From positions 1 to 47,383 of the forward strand of contig JAGTRP010000032.1 in the NCBI GenBank assembly GCA_018261935.1: a DNA stretch of 47,383 nt, written 5' to 3'. Of the stretch, positions 23,203-31,100 are shown in pieces. Position 1 is the stretch's first letter, and the number at the start of each line of letters is the position of its first letter. A program made the position numbers and the translations under genes. This DNA is from Rhodocyclaceae bacterium. Lineage in GTDB: Bacteria > Pseudomonadota > Gammaproteobacteria > Burkholderiales > Rhodocyclaceae. A model generated the notes under the pieces. It had not been told where the DNA came from. It worked only from the letters and a program-made list of their open reading frames with translations, and made no database searches.

Positions 23203-23781
23203 TCAATAACCGCCGCCGGAAGAACCGGAAGTTCCTCCCGACGAACCGCCCTGGTTCATCATGCCGCCGGAGGAGCTGTCGCGGCTGGAACCGGCGGGCC
23301 CGGCGACGCCATGGGCGTTCTGCCATTCGGACGCGGAAATCTTGCCGTCGTGATCGCTATCCCAAGTGTCGAAGTTGGCCAGGGTGTCCTTGGACCGCTT
23401 GGCCTCGGTCTTCTCGATATAGCAATCCTTGTTCTTGTCGAGGCGCCGGAATTGCTTCGGCTCCGAAGCCCGCTCATCCGAGGTGCAGGCGACGTTAGCG
23501 GAGGCGCTGGTGCCCGACGAACTCATGCCCTGGTCGCGGGTGCTGCCGGCGGTGCCCTGGGCGCCGCTGGTGTCGCTCGACATGCCGCTCTGGCCGGACG
23601 TATCGCGGCTGGCGCCGCTGGGGCCCATCTGGCCGGAGGTGCTGCCGGTGTCCGACGGATTGGGGGAAGCGCTCTGGCTGCTCGAACTTCCGGAAGTGCT
23701 GGTGTCGTAGCCGGCGGTGAAGCCCGCCAGGGGCACGGCCCCCAGAAGGATGAGGGTGGCGAGTCGCATCTTGCGTTTCAT
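23203..23781 (-). CDS. Secreted EF-hand protein with Ser/Gly-rich low-complexity arms
   Basis: 192 residues. A signal peptide is visible (MKRKMRLATLILLGAVPLAG, cleavage around FTAG). About 70 residues of Ser/Thr/Gly-rich sequence follow, then two EF-hand loops: DKNKDCYIEKTE (about 115-126) and DSDHDGKISASE (about 141-152). The tail is Gly/Ser-rich (GGSSGGTSGSSGGGY). The 1-3-5 Asp/Asn pattern of both loops fits Ca2+ binding. It is probably periplasmic or surface-exposed. The function is unknown. It diverges from the NarX-type kinase at 23951, and the shared 169-bp spacer holds two direct repeats. Confidence 0.85.
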   Translation of the reverse strand: MKRKMRLATLILLGAVPLAGFTAGYDTSTSGSSSSQSASPNPSDTGSTSGQMGPSGASRDTSGQSGMSSDTSGAQGTAGSTRDQGMSSSGTSASANVACTSDERASEPKQFRRLDKNKDCYIEKTEAKRSKDTLANFDTWDSDHDGKISASEWQNAHGVAGPAGSSRDSSSGGMMNQGGSSGGTSGSSGGGY

Positions 23782-23886
23782 GTCTGCTCTCCTATGAATG
23801 GATCATGATGTAGTTCATGGCCGAAGCCAGGCTTCTCATAGAAGCGACTGAACTGTCACTAAGCGTAGGCGGTCCACCTGCTGCTT

Positions 23887-23918
23887 TCTGTCGGACGACG
23901 CGGAATCCTCTGTCAGAC
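23887..23918. promoter_or_regulatory. Paired direct repeats in the divergent spacer
   Basis: TCTGTCGGAC (23887-23896) and TCTGTCAGAC (23909-23918) differ by one base and are 22 bp apart, two helical turns, so both face the same side of DNA. A dimeric regulator such as the nearby LuxR-type protein is a plausible binder; this is inference. Confidence 0.4.
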
Positions 23919-23950
23919 AATTCCTGCACGGCCCGGCAGCGCGACGCCCC

Positions 23951-25399
23951 ATGATGCCCGAGCCCATCTCGTCGGTTTTCCCCTTTTCCTCCGCCGGCCC
24001 CGGCCGCCTCTGGCGCCATGCCCTGCTGGCCCTGGGCTGCGCCCTGGTGATCGCCCTCCTGGTGGCCAGCTTCTGGCAGGCGAACGCCAGCCTGCAGGCC
24101 CTCGGCAAGCTCCAGGCCCAGTCCGAGCGCATCGGCCGCCTGGACAGCCTGCTCATCCAGCTGGCCGACTCGGAAAGCAGCGTGCGCGGCTACCTCCTCT
24201 CCCGCAACCGGGAGTACCTGGCCCCCTACGAGGCCAGCCTGGCCACCATCACCTACACCCTGGAAGATATCCGCAGCGATCTCGCCGCTTCCCGGGAAAA
24301 CGACGCCATCCTGGCCCAGCTGGTCGGCCTGGTGGCCCTCAAGCAGCGCATCCTGGCCAACGCGGTGAGGCGCAGCAGCGGCGGCCAGGAGGCACCCAAG
24401 GGCAGCGCCGCCGACGGCAAGCGCTACATGGACCAGATCCGCGACACCCTGGCGGAGATCAAGCGCCGGGAACTGGCCGAGGGGCAGCACTCCCTGGAGC
24501 GCTCGGTGAGCTACTTCCACCGCACCCACTGGGTGGTGGCAACCCTGGCCGGCGCCGCCTTCCTGCTCCTCCTGGCCCTCTATTTCGTCCTCCAGCGCCA
24601 GCTCCAGCTGCGGGAGCAGATCGCCGACCTGCTGCGCAGCGAAAACCAGCGCCTCGACACCCAGGTCCAGGAACGCACCGCCGAGCTTTCCCATCTCGCC
24701 AGCCATCTCACCAACGCCCGGGAGGCGGAGCGGGACCGGCTGGCCCGGGAACTCCACGACGAGCTGGGGGCGCTGCTCACGGCCTCGAACATGGACGCCG
24801 GCTGGATCGCCCGCCAGCTCGCCCCCGGCACCCCGGCCCCGATCCGGGAGCGCCTGGAGCGCCTGCAGGAAAATCTCCACAACGGCATCCTCATCAAGCG
24901 CCGCCTCATCGACGACCTGCGCCCGCCCCTCCTCAAGGAACTGGGCCTGGTGGCAGCCCTGCGGGCCTTGGCCGAGGATTTTTCCGGGAGCAGCGAAACC
25001 CGCCTGGTCCTGGAGCTGCCGGAGGCCGACCTGGCCCTGCCCGCCGACCAGGCCCTCGCCCTCTTCCGCATCGCCCAGGAGGGACTGACCAATATCCGCA
25101 AGCATGCCCAGGCCCGGACGGTGAGGCTGGGGCTGGGCATGGCGGACCAGCGGGTCATCCTGCGCCTGGAAGACGACGGCCTGGGCTTCGAACCGGCCCA
25201 GGCGGGACGGCGGCGCCATGGCCTGGCCGGCATGCGGCACCGGGTGCAGATGTTCGCCGGGGACTTTTCCGTGGTCAGCCGTCCCGGCAAGGGCACCCGC
25301 ATCGTCGCCAGCCTCCCCCTCGTCGGTGTCGAGGCGGCCTCAGCCGAGGATCAGGCCGTGGCGGATGGCGTAGGCCGCGATTTCGGCGTTGCTGGATAG
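23951..25399 (+). CDS. CHASE3-type sensor histidine kinase of the NarX/HisKA_3 class
   Basis: 482 residues. Membrane helix 1 (about 20-42), a CHASE3-like extracytoplasmic helical domain (about 45-195; SSVRGYLLSRNREYLAPYEA), membrane helix 2 (about 196-216), a coiled coil, then a HisKA_3 dimerisation domain with phospho-acceptor His269 in LARELHDELGALLTAS. The ATPase domain is at about 360-462 (FRIAQEGLTNIRKHA, DDGLGFE, GLAGMRHRV). This class phosphorylates NarL/LuxR-type regulators; such a gene lies tail to tail with it. The C-terminal 20 residues (ASAEDQAVADGVGRDFGVAG) are encoded antisense to the regulator's last codons, a 60-bp overlap. ATG 23951 or 23954 are both possible; no strong ribosome site is seen. 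Confidence 0.92.
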   Translation: MMPEPISSVFPFSSAGPGRLWRHALLALGCALVIALLVASFWQANASLQALGKLQAQSERIGRLDSLLIQLADSESSVRGYLLSRNREYLAPYEASLATITYTLEDIRSDLAASRENDAILAQLVGLVALKQRILANAVRRSSGGQEAPKGSAADGKRYMDQIRDTLAEIKRRELAEGQHSLERSVSYFHRTHWVVATLAGAAFLLLLALYFVLQRQLQLREQIADLLRSENQRLDTQVQERTAELSHLASHLTNAREAERDRLARELHDELGALLTASNMDAGWIARQLAPGTPAPIRERLERLQENLHNGILIKRRLIDDLRPPLLKELGLVAALRALAEDFSGSSETRLVLELPEADLALPADQALALFRIAQEGLTNIRKHAQARTVRLGLGMADQRVILRLEDDGLGFEPAQAGRRRHGLAGMRHRVQMFAGDFSVVSRPGKGTRIVASLPLVGVEAASAEDQAVADGVGRDFGVAG

Positions 25400-25975
25400 G
25401 GAGAGCTTTTCCAGGAGACGGGAGCGGTAGGTGCTGACAGTTTTCACGCTCAGGTTGAGGGCTGCGGCGATGTCGGACACCGAAGCCCCCCGGGCCAATT
25501 GGAGAAAGACCTCCAGTTCCCGGTCGGAAAGCTGGGCGTGGGTGGGGAGGACGATCTCCCCGGCGCATTCCCCGGCCAGCAGCTCGGCGGTGCGGGTGGA
25601 AACGTAGCGCCGCCCGGAGGCGACGGTGCGGATGGCGCGAATGAGCTCGTCCCGCTCGCACTCCTTGGAAAGATAGCCGTCGGCGCCGTGGCGGATCATG
25701 GCCAGGGCATAGCGTTCCTCGGGAAAGCCGCTCAGCATCAGGACCTTGGTTTCCGGATACTGCCGGCGCACGGCGCGCAGCACGTCCACCCCGCTTTGCC
25801 CGGGCAGGGAAAGGTCCAGGAGCAGGATGTCGCACCCGCACTCCCGCAACTGCTGCAAGGCCTCCTCGCCGGAGGAGGCCTCGAAGATGATGACGATCTC
25901 GACTTCCTCGGCCAGCATTTCACGGAAGCCGGCGCGGACAATGCCGTGATCGTCGACGATGGCGAGCCTGAGCAT
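25340..25975 (-). CDS. LuxR/NarL-type response regulator
   Basis: 211 residues. The receiver (1-120) has acceptor Asp54 (LLLDLSLPGQSG), switch Ser near 82 (LMLSGFP) and Lys near 104 (GYLSKECER). The LuxR-type helix-turn-helix is at about 145-205 (LSDRELEVFLQLARGASVSD, LSVKTVSTYRSRLLEKL). It is a transcription factor and the likely partner of the HisKA_3 kinase encoded convergently; the genes overlap at their 3' ends by 60 bp. The start MLRLAIVDD at 25975 is chosen because it begins exactly at the receiver fold; longer upstream frames read through GC-rich hairpin sequence. The phasin gene lies 73 bp upstream on the same strand. Confidence 0.92.
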   Translation of the reverse strand: MLRLAIVDDHGIVRAGFREMLAEEVEIVIIFEASSGEEALQQLRECGCDILLLDLSLPGQSGVDVLRAVRRQYPETKVLMLSGFPEERYALAMIRHGADGYLSKECERDELIRAIRTVASGRRYVSTRTAELLAGECAGEIVLPTHAQLSDRELEVFLQLARGASVSDIAAALNLSVKTVSTYRSRLLEKLSLSSNAEIAAYAIRHGLILG

Positions 25976-26048
25976 CGGTGCGGGCCAGGAGGAGCTCCCG
26001 GCGCCCGGCCGGGAACGTCCCCGGCTCCGGGCTGCCGGGGAGCCGGGA

Positions 26049-26396
26049 TCAGTGGGTTGCGGTAAAAGTCCTGCTGCTGCTCTCGAGGACGGCATGCTGA
26101 ACCTCGGCACCGAATTCGCTGCCCAGGAGCATGAGCTGCTGCAGATCCACCACGGCCTTTTCGCCCAGGAGCTTGATCAATTCCGTCTGCTTGCTGGCCA
26201 GGGCCTGCAGGTCCTCCGGGCTCTGCACCGCCGCCGCGGCCTTGCACTGGTTGATGCCCACCGCCAGGTAGGTCTCCAGGGCGGTGAGCTGGATATTGGC
26301 CAACTTGCCGGCCTTCTCGGCCGCGAGGTTGGAAATGGCCTGGAAGGGGGCGAACAGGGTCTCCACGGGGACCGGGGCGAAGGCATTGATTTTCAT
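26049..26396 (-). CDS. phaP: Phasin (polyhydroxyalkanoate granule-associated protein)
   Basis: 115 residues, all helical, without membrane segments. The opening PVETLFAPFQAISNLAAEKA and the heptad-like middle (ALETYLAVGINQCKAAAAVQ, LQALASKQTELIKLLGEKAV) fit the short phasin_2 family, which coats PHA granules and controls their size and number. AAAGGAG lies 6 bases before the ATG at 26396. A GC-rich hairpin (26020-26047), without a T run, follows the gene before the LuxR-type regulator. Phasin implies that the organism stores PHB. phaP is given by family. Confidence 0.85.
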   Translation of the reverse strand: MKINAFAPVPVETLFAPFQAISNLAAEKAGKLANIQLTALETYLAVGINQCKAAAAVQSPEDLQALASKQTELIKLLGEKAVVDLQQLMLLGSEFGAEVQHAVLESSSRTFTATH

Positions 26397-26541
26397 GGCA
26401 TGCTCCTTTGGCGATTGAACGGGGAGGCCGAGCTCCTCCAAAACATGAGACCACGGCATGGTGCGGCGCACAATAAATCCAATACCCCATTTTTCCCCGG
26501 CGGATACCGCTTGTCCCTGAGGGGTTTGCCTGCCGAAAGAC

Positions 26542-26701
26542 TTATACGACTTCCGACAAGTAACCGGCGGGTGGGGCGTTCGAGGAGCCGGGCGAGGACT
26601 GTCTGAGCCCCCGCAGGGGGCGAGTTCCGCAGCCCGGCGGAGCGAATGCCCCGCCCGCCGCGCCCCGGGCTGCCGCTGGTTACCTGTTGGAAGCCGTATT
26701 A
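26542..26701. repeat. Large palindromic element enclosing REP copy 1
   Basis: The left arm at 26542-26565 (TTATACGACTTCCGACAAG, then TAACC) is nearly the reverse complement of the right arm at 26678-26701 (GGTTACCTGTTGGAAGCCG, then TATTA). Between them lies the 100-bp REP-like core 26560-26659. The whole forms a branched 160-bp cruciform. It fills the space between the phasin promoter region and the 3' end of the cyclase gene at 26725. Confidence 0.8.
26560..26659 (+). repeat. REP-like element, copy 1 (intergenic)
   Basis: 100 bp, 99 of them identical to 30021-30120, same orientation. Internal pairing: GGCGGGTGGGGCGTTCG with CGAATGCCCCGCCCGCC at the ends, GCCGGGC with GCCCGGC inside, and GCCCCC-GCA-GGGGGC at the tip region. 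It contains the block GAGGACTGTCTGAGCC, which I associate with dispersed repeats of betaproteobacteria. Confidence 0.9.
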
Positions 26702-26724
26702 GGCGGCTCGCCGGGCCGGCCGGA

Positions 26725-28083
26725 TCAACCGGGTATCGGAGGCTGGGCGCTGGCGGCGACGACCCGGTTGCGGCCGGCGCCTTTCGCCTCGTAGAGGGCC
26801 TGGTCGGCCCGGCCGAGCAGCATGTCGATGCTGGCATCGGCCGGCGTCAGGGTGGCGACGCCAATGCTGGTGGTGAAGTGCACGGGCTGGCCCTCCGGCA
26901 CCGGCACTTCCGCCTTGGCGACCGCGTGGCGCAACCGTTCGGCGGCTTCGATGGCCTTGTCCCGGCCGGTTTGAGGCAGCAGGACGGCAAATTCCTCGCC
27001 TCCCAATCGGCCCACCACATCCTCCTCCCGCAGGGTCGCCCGGCAGACCCGCACCAGTTCCATGAGGGTCAGGTCGCCGGCATGGTGGCCGTTGGCGTCG
27101 TTGATTGCCTTGAAGTGGTCCAGGTCGAGCATGAGGAGGGACATCTCGCCGCCATAGCGGCGGAAGCGGGCCATTTCATGCTCGGCCAGCTCCAGGAAAT
27201 GCCGCCGGTTGGCGCAGCCGGTCAGCGCATCGGTCCGCGCCTCTTCCTCGAGGCGGCGTTCCAGTTCCTGGCGTTCGGTAATGTCCTGGATCACCCCCAG
27301 CAGCTCCATGCGGCCATGGCCGGTGATGTCCTGGATGGTGGCGATGATCTTCGGCTGCCCCTGGGCGCCCAGGGACACCACCTGCCCGATGCCCCGCACC
27401 CCGCGCACGGTGCCGTCGGGCAGGACGATCCGGTATTCGAGGTCGAAGCGCCCGCTTTCCCGGCTCTGCCGGATCTCGCTATCGACCCGGGCCAGGTCTT
27501 CGGGGTGGACCACCTGCAGGAAGGCGTCGTAGGTCGGCGCCAGGGCGGGGGAAACATAGCCGAGGATGCGGTAGGTCTCGTCCGACCAGCGGATGTCGCC
27601 GCTGTCCAGGTCCCATTCCCAATGGCCCAGGTGGGCGATGGCCTGGGCCATCTTGAGGCTTTCCTCGCTCTTGCGCAGGGCTTCCTCGGTTCGCTTCATC
27701 GCCTCCCGGGAACGATAGAGGCTGACATGGGTGCCCACCCGCGCCACCACCTCCTCCCGCTGGAAGGGCTTGGTGATGTAGTCCACGCCGCCCGCCTCGA
27801 AGGCCCGCACCTTGTCCTCCAGGTCGGAGGCGGCGCTGATGAAGATCACCGGAATCTCCCGCAGGCGCTCGTCCTCCTTCATCCGCCGACAGACCTCGAA
27901 GCCATCCATGTCCGGCATGCGGATGTCCAGCAGGACCAGGTGGGGCGGCTCGGCGGCGGCGGAGCGCAGGGCCAGTTCCCCGTTGTTGAAGGGGCGCACT
28001 TCATGGCCCTCCGGGACCAGGATGTCCTTCAGGAGCTTGAGGACGGCGGGCGTGTCGTCCACGACGAGGATGTTGCCTTTCAC
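26725..28083 (-). CDS. REC-PAS-GGDEF diguanylate cyclase response regulator
   Basis: 452 residues. The receiver (1-120) has acceptor Asp53 (LLDIRMPDMDG). A short coiled coil and a PAS domain follow (about 145-270; AQAIAHLGHWEWDLDSGDIR), then GGDEF at about 285-440 with active motif GGEEF (361-365) and I-site REED (352-355). It makes c-di-GMP with product inhibition. The start is a GTG at 28083 that overlaps the stop of the upstream hybrid kinase (GTGA), so the two are translationally coupled and the kinase is the likely phosphate donor. The 3' end is followed by the palindromic REP element, which may act as a terminator or mRNA stabiliser. Confidence 0.93.
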   Translation of the reverse strand: MKGNILVVDDTPAVLKLLKDILVPEGHEVRPFNNGELALRSAAAEPPHLVLLDIRMPDMDGFEVCRRMKEDERLREIPVIFISAASDLEDKVRAFEAGGVDYITKPFQREEVVARVGTHVSLYRSREAMKRTEEALRKSEESLKMAQAIAHLGHWEWDLDSGDIRWSDETYRILGYVSPALAPTYDAFLQVVHPEDLARVDSEIRQSRESGRFDLEYRIVLPDGTVRGVRGIGQVVSLGAQGQPKIIATIQDITGHGRMELLGVIQDITERQELERRLEEEARTDALTGCANRRHFLELAEHEMARFRRYGGEMSLLMLDLDHFKAINDANGHHAGDLTLMELVRVCRATLREEDVVGRLGGEEFAVLLPQTGRDKAIEAAERLRHAVAKAEVPVPEGQPVHFTTSIGVATLTPADASIDMLLGRADQALYEAKGAGRNRVVAASAQPPIPG

Positions 28084-29849
28084 GGGGTCTGTTCCTCCGA
28101 CTGCCGTTCCACGGCCTCCAGCGCCTGCAGGATCGGCGGGTAGTCATAGCCGGCCAGGCGCGGCGCCAGCATCCTGCCGACGGCCGGATTCTCCCGCTCG
28201 ATGCGCGCCGCCACCTGGCCGATGCGCTCGACGTTGCCGCGCACCAGTTCCTCCGCCAATTCCCGGCGCAGGGGCAGGGGAAGGGAACCCAGGGCCCCGG
28301 GGGAAAGGGGAAGCCCGGCCTCGGCGGGAGCGGCCTCGGCATAGAGGTAGCGCACCCCCAGCTGCCGGGCCATGCAGTCGAAAATATCCGCCGGCCGGTA
28401 GGGCTTGCGCACGAAGTCGTCCATCCCCGCATTCAGCAGTTCCGCTTTCTGTTCCTCGAAGACGGAGGCAGTTACAGCCACGATTTTCACCTCCCGGCCG
28501 CCGTCCAGGGCGCGGATGCGCCGGGTCGCCTCGATGCCGTCCATGACCGGCATGCGGCGGTCCATCCAGATGAAATGGGGCCGGAAGGTCTGGAACATGT
28601 CGACCCCCTGGGCGCCGTCCTCGGCCACCTTGACGGTGAAGCCCACCGCCTCCAGCAGGCGCCGCAGGAGCAGCCAGTTCTCCATCTGGTCCTCGACGAT
28701 GAGGACCCGGTAGGCCGGCTGGCCGGGCTCCAGGCCGATCACCTGCCCCTTGGCGGCTTCGGCCGGCACCACTTCGGATTCCTCGGCCCTTTCCGCCGGC
28801 ATTTCCGCCCGGAACAGGGAGCCCTTGCCCGGGGTACTCCGGACCTGGATGGTACCGCCCATCATCTGCAGGTACTCCCGGACAATGGCGAGCCCCAGGC
28901 CGGTCCCGGGCTGGGTGCTGGGCCTGCCCACCTGGACGAAGGGTTCGAAGACCCGCGCCTGGTCCGCCTTGCTGATGCCCACCCCGGTATCCTCGACCTC
29001 CAGGGTCAGCCGCGGGGCGCCTCCCGCGGCCTTGGCGCCCAGGCGCACGGTGACGCCGCCCTGGTCGGTGTACTTCACCGCGTTGCTCACCAGGTTGATC
29101 AGTATCTGGCGCATCTTGGCCTCGTCGCCCCGGATGAAGCGGGGAAACTCGGAGGCCTGGTCGAGGAGGAGCTGTAGCCCCTTCTCCCGGGCCCGCACCT
29201 CCAGCATGTCGATGACGTCGCGGACCATGCCCCCCAGGTCGAAGGACTTGACCTCCAGGACGCTGCGGCCGGCGTCGATCTTGGCCATGTCGAGGACGTC
29301 GTTGATGAGGCTGAGCAGGTGCTTGCCGCTGCGCTGGATGATGTCGAGGTTTTCCCGCTGGGGCCGGGTCACCCCCGGGTCGCCGCGCATGAGGTCGGAG
29401 AAACCGAGGATGGCGTTCAGGGGGGTGCGCAGCTCGTGGCTCATGGTGGCGAGGAAGACGCTCTTGGCCCGGTTGGCGGCCTCGGCCCGCTCCTGGGCCA
29501 GCTTGGCCCGGGCCTGGGCCCGCAGCATGGCCTCGGCGACGGCGGAGATCATGGTGCAGTTCACCAGGAAGACCGCCAGACCCAGCCAGTCGCCGGCGTC
29601 CTTGATGAAGGGCTCGCCGGTGGGCGACCAGAACACGACCGTCAGGGCGGACAGAAAAGCAGTCAGCAGCCCGGCGGAGATGCCTCCGTAGAGTCCCGCC
29701 AGCATCACCATCGGATAGAAGGTTACCCAGGGGATGCGCAGCCCCAACCCCTGCAGGGGCCAGATCCGCAGGAGAGCGCCCAGGATGACGAGGACGACGG
29801 CAAGCACGTAGCGCAGCCAGGCGCGGCGAAAATAGTGTCGTAGGTCCAT
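28080..29849 (-). CDS. Membrane hybrid sensor histidine kinase
   Basis: 589 residues. About four membrane helices (12-105) resemble the DUF4118 (KdpD-type) membrane domain (RIPWVTFYPMVMLAGLYGGI). A coiled coil leads to HisKA with phospho-acceptor His138 (SHELRTPLNAILGFSDLM). The ATPase domain (about 240-355) has N-box NLVSNAVKYTD and G-boxes VEDTGVGI and GTGLGLAIV. The receiver (about 380-500) has Asp430 (IWMDRRMPVMDG). The last 90 residues are helical and may be a docking or Hpt-like region, but no phospho-His motif is obvious. It is coupled to the REC-PAS-GGDEF gene. No large periplasmic domain: it may sense a membrane-linked or intracellular signal. Confidence 0.92.
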   Translation of the reverse strand: MDLRHYFRRAWLRYVLAVVLVILGALLRIWPLQGLGLRIPWVTFYPMVMLAGLYGGISAGLLTAFLSALTVVFWSPTGEPFIKDAGDWLGLAVFLVNCTMISAVAEAMLRAQARAKLAQERAEAANRAKSVFLATMSHELRTPLNAILGFSDLMRGDPGVTRPQRENLDIIQRSGKHLLSLINDVLDMAKIDAGRSVLEVKSFDLGGMVRDVIDMLEVRAREKGLQLLLDQASEFPRFIRGDEAKMRQILINLVSNAVKYTDQGGVTVRLGAKAAGGAPRLTLEVEDTGVGISKADQARVFEPFVQVGRPSTQPGTGLGLAIVREYLQMMGGTIQVRSTPGKGSLFRAEMPAERAEESEVVPAEAAKGQVIGLEPGQPAYRVLIVEDQMENWLLLRRLLEAVGFTVKVAEDGAQGVDMFQTFRPHFIWMDRRMPVMDGIEATRRIRALDGGREVKIVAVTASVFEEQKAELLNAGMDDFVRKPYRPADIFDCMARQLGVRYLYAEAAPAEAGLPLSPGALGSLPLPLRRELAEELVRGNVERIGQVAARIERENPAVGRMLAPRLAGYDYPPILQALEAVERQSEEQTP

Positions 29850-30002
29850 GGGACTGGTCGATGCCCGCCGCGCCCGACCAGCGGGATGGGTCGAAAGCGG
29901 CTTGTCACCGCTTAGAGGGAGGTGCGCCGGAAAGATTTCCTGGCGGCCGGCCCTCCCCCGCCGATATTTTTCACCGGCCGGGGAAGGTAGACCGAGCCGG
30001 GG

Positions 30003-31100
30003 TCATCCGGCATCCAACCGGTAACCGGCGGGTGGGGCGTTCGAGTAGCCGGGCGAGGACTGTCTGAGCCCCCGCAGGGGGCGAGTTCCGCAGCCCGGCG
30101 GAGCGAATGCCCCGCCCGCCCCGGCGGCGGCGCGCCGCAGGCGGTCGGCCACCGCCGCCCAGGCAGGGCCGGCGGGCAGGGCCTCGACGGCGATCAGGTC
30201 GGCGCCGGCCTGGTCCAGCTCCCGCAGTGCGCCGTAGAGCCCATGGGCGTAGCCCGCCGGGTCGGCGGGGAGCAGGCGGAAAACGTGGGGCATGCCGGCC
30301 TGGGGGGGCTGGCTGTGACAGAGGACGGCGGCCCGCCGGCCGCTGTGGCGGAGGGCGTTGAGAAAGTCCAGGAGGCGGTCGGCGGCCACCAGCTTGAGGG
30401 GTGTCCGGGGGGCGTAGTGGGCTTCCAGGGAGCCGGAGACCCGGGGGGCGCCGGCGGCGGTCTCGATGGCCGGCACGGTGCCCAGGACCTCGCCAAGGGC
30501 TTCCGGAGTGACGTGGCCGGGGCGCAGGATCACCGGCTCGCCCCGGGAGCAGTCGATGATGGTGGATTCGATACCCACCTGGCAGGGACCGCCGTCCAGC
30601 ACCAGGGGCACCCGCTCTCCCAGCTCATCCCGGACGTGGGCGGCCAGGGTGGGGCTGATGCGGCCGAAGCGGTTGGCCGAGGGGGCGGCGACGCCGCCCC
30701 GGGTTCCGGCGGCGGCGAAGCGGCGCAGCAGTTCGAGGGCCACCGGATGCCCAGGCACCCTTAAGCCCACGGTATCCTGGCCGCCGGTGACGGCCGCCGG
30801 CACCCAGGCCTGCTTCTTCAGGATGAGGGTGAGCGGCCCGGGCCAGAAGGCTTCCGCCAGCTCCCAGGCGGCGTCGGGCACATCTTCGGCCCAGCGCTCG
30901 ATCCAGTCGTGGCCGGCCACATGGACGATGAGGGGATGGTCCGCCGGCCGCCCCTTGGCGGCGAAGATCTTCGCCACCGCCGAGGGATTGGCGGCGTCGG
31001 CCCCGAGGCCGTAGACCGTCTCGGTGGGGAAAGCCACCAGCTCGCCCGCCGCCAGCAGCTCGACGGCGCGGGCGTAGTCGGAATCGGAAGGGGTGGTCAT
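30003..31100 (-). CDS. L-threonylcarbamoyladenylate synthase, Sua5 type, with REP-encoded C-terminus
   Basis: 365 residues. It makes threonylcarbamoyl-AMP for the t6A37 modification of ANN-decoding tRNAs. The YrdC domain spans about 8-200: LVAFPTETVYGLGADA, FAAKGRPADHPLIVHV, and TVGLRVPGHP. The Sua5 domain follows (about 225-325; SGSLEAHYAPRTPLKLVAAD). From about residue 328 the sequence (GAFAPPGCGTRPLRGL, then RQSSPGYSNAPPAGY) is translated from the REP-like element at 30021-30120, with five more codons to the stop. This tail is therefore not ancestral. ATGA overlap with purK upstream. Last gene of folD-purE-purK-sua5. Confidence 0.93.
   Translation of the reverse strand: MTTPSDSDYARAVELLAAGELVAFPTETVYGLGADAANPSAVAKIFAAKGRPADHPLIVHVAGHDWIERWAEDVPDAAWELAEAFWPGPLTLILKKQAWVPAAVTGGQDTVGLRVPGHPVALELLRRFAAAGTRGGVAAPSANRFGRISPTLAAHVRDELGERVPLVLDGGPCQVGIESTIIDCSRGEPVILRPGHVTPEALGEVLGTVPAIETAAGAPRVSGSLEAHYAPRTPLKLVAADRLLDFLNALRHSGRRAAVLCHSQPPQAGMPHVFRLLPADPAGYAHGLYGALRELDQAGADLIAVEALPAGPAWAAVADRLRRAAAGAGGAFAPPGCGTRPLRGLRQSSPGYSNAPPAGYRLDAG
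30021..30120 (+). repeat. REP-like element, copy 2 (inside the 3' end of sua5)
   Basis: 99 of 100 bases match 26560-26659; the single difference is T30046 for G26585. Sequence identity stops sharply at both ends. Here the element lies entirely within an open frame and supplies the last codons of sua5 except the final five. The larger flanking arms of copy 1 are absent. Confidence 0.9.

Noticed and set aside
26020-26047. Rho-independent terminator between phasin and the LuxR-type regulator
   Set aside because: There is a GC-rich stem of 9 bp but no T run in either direction. It may only reduce read-through.
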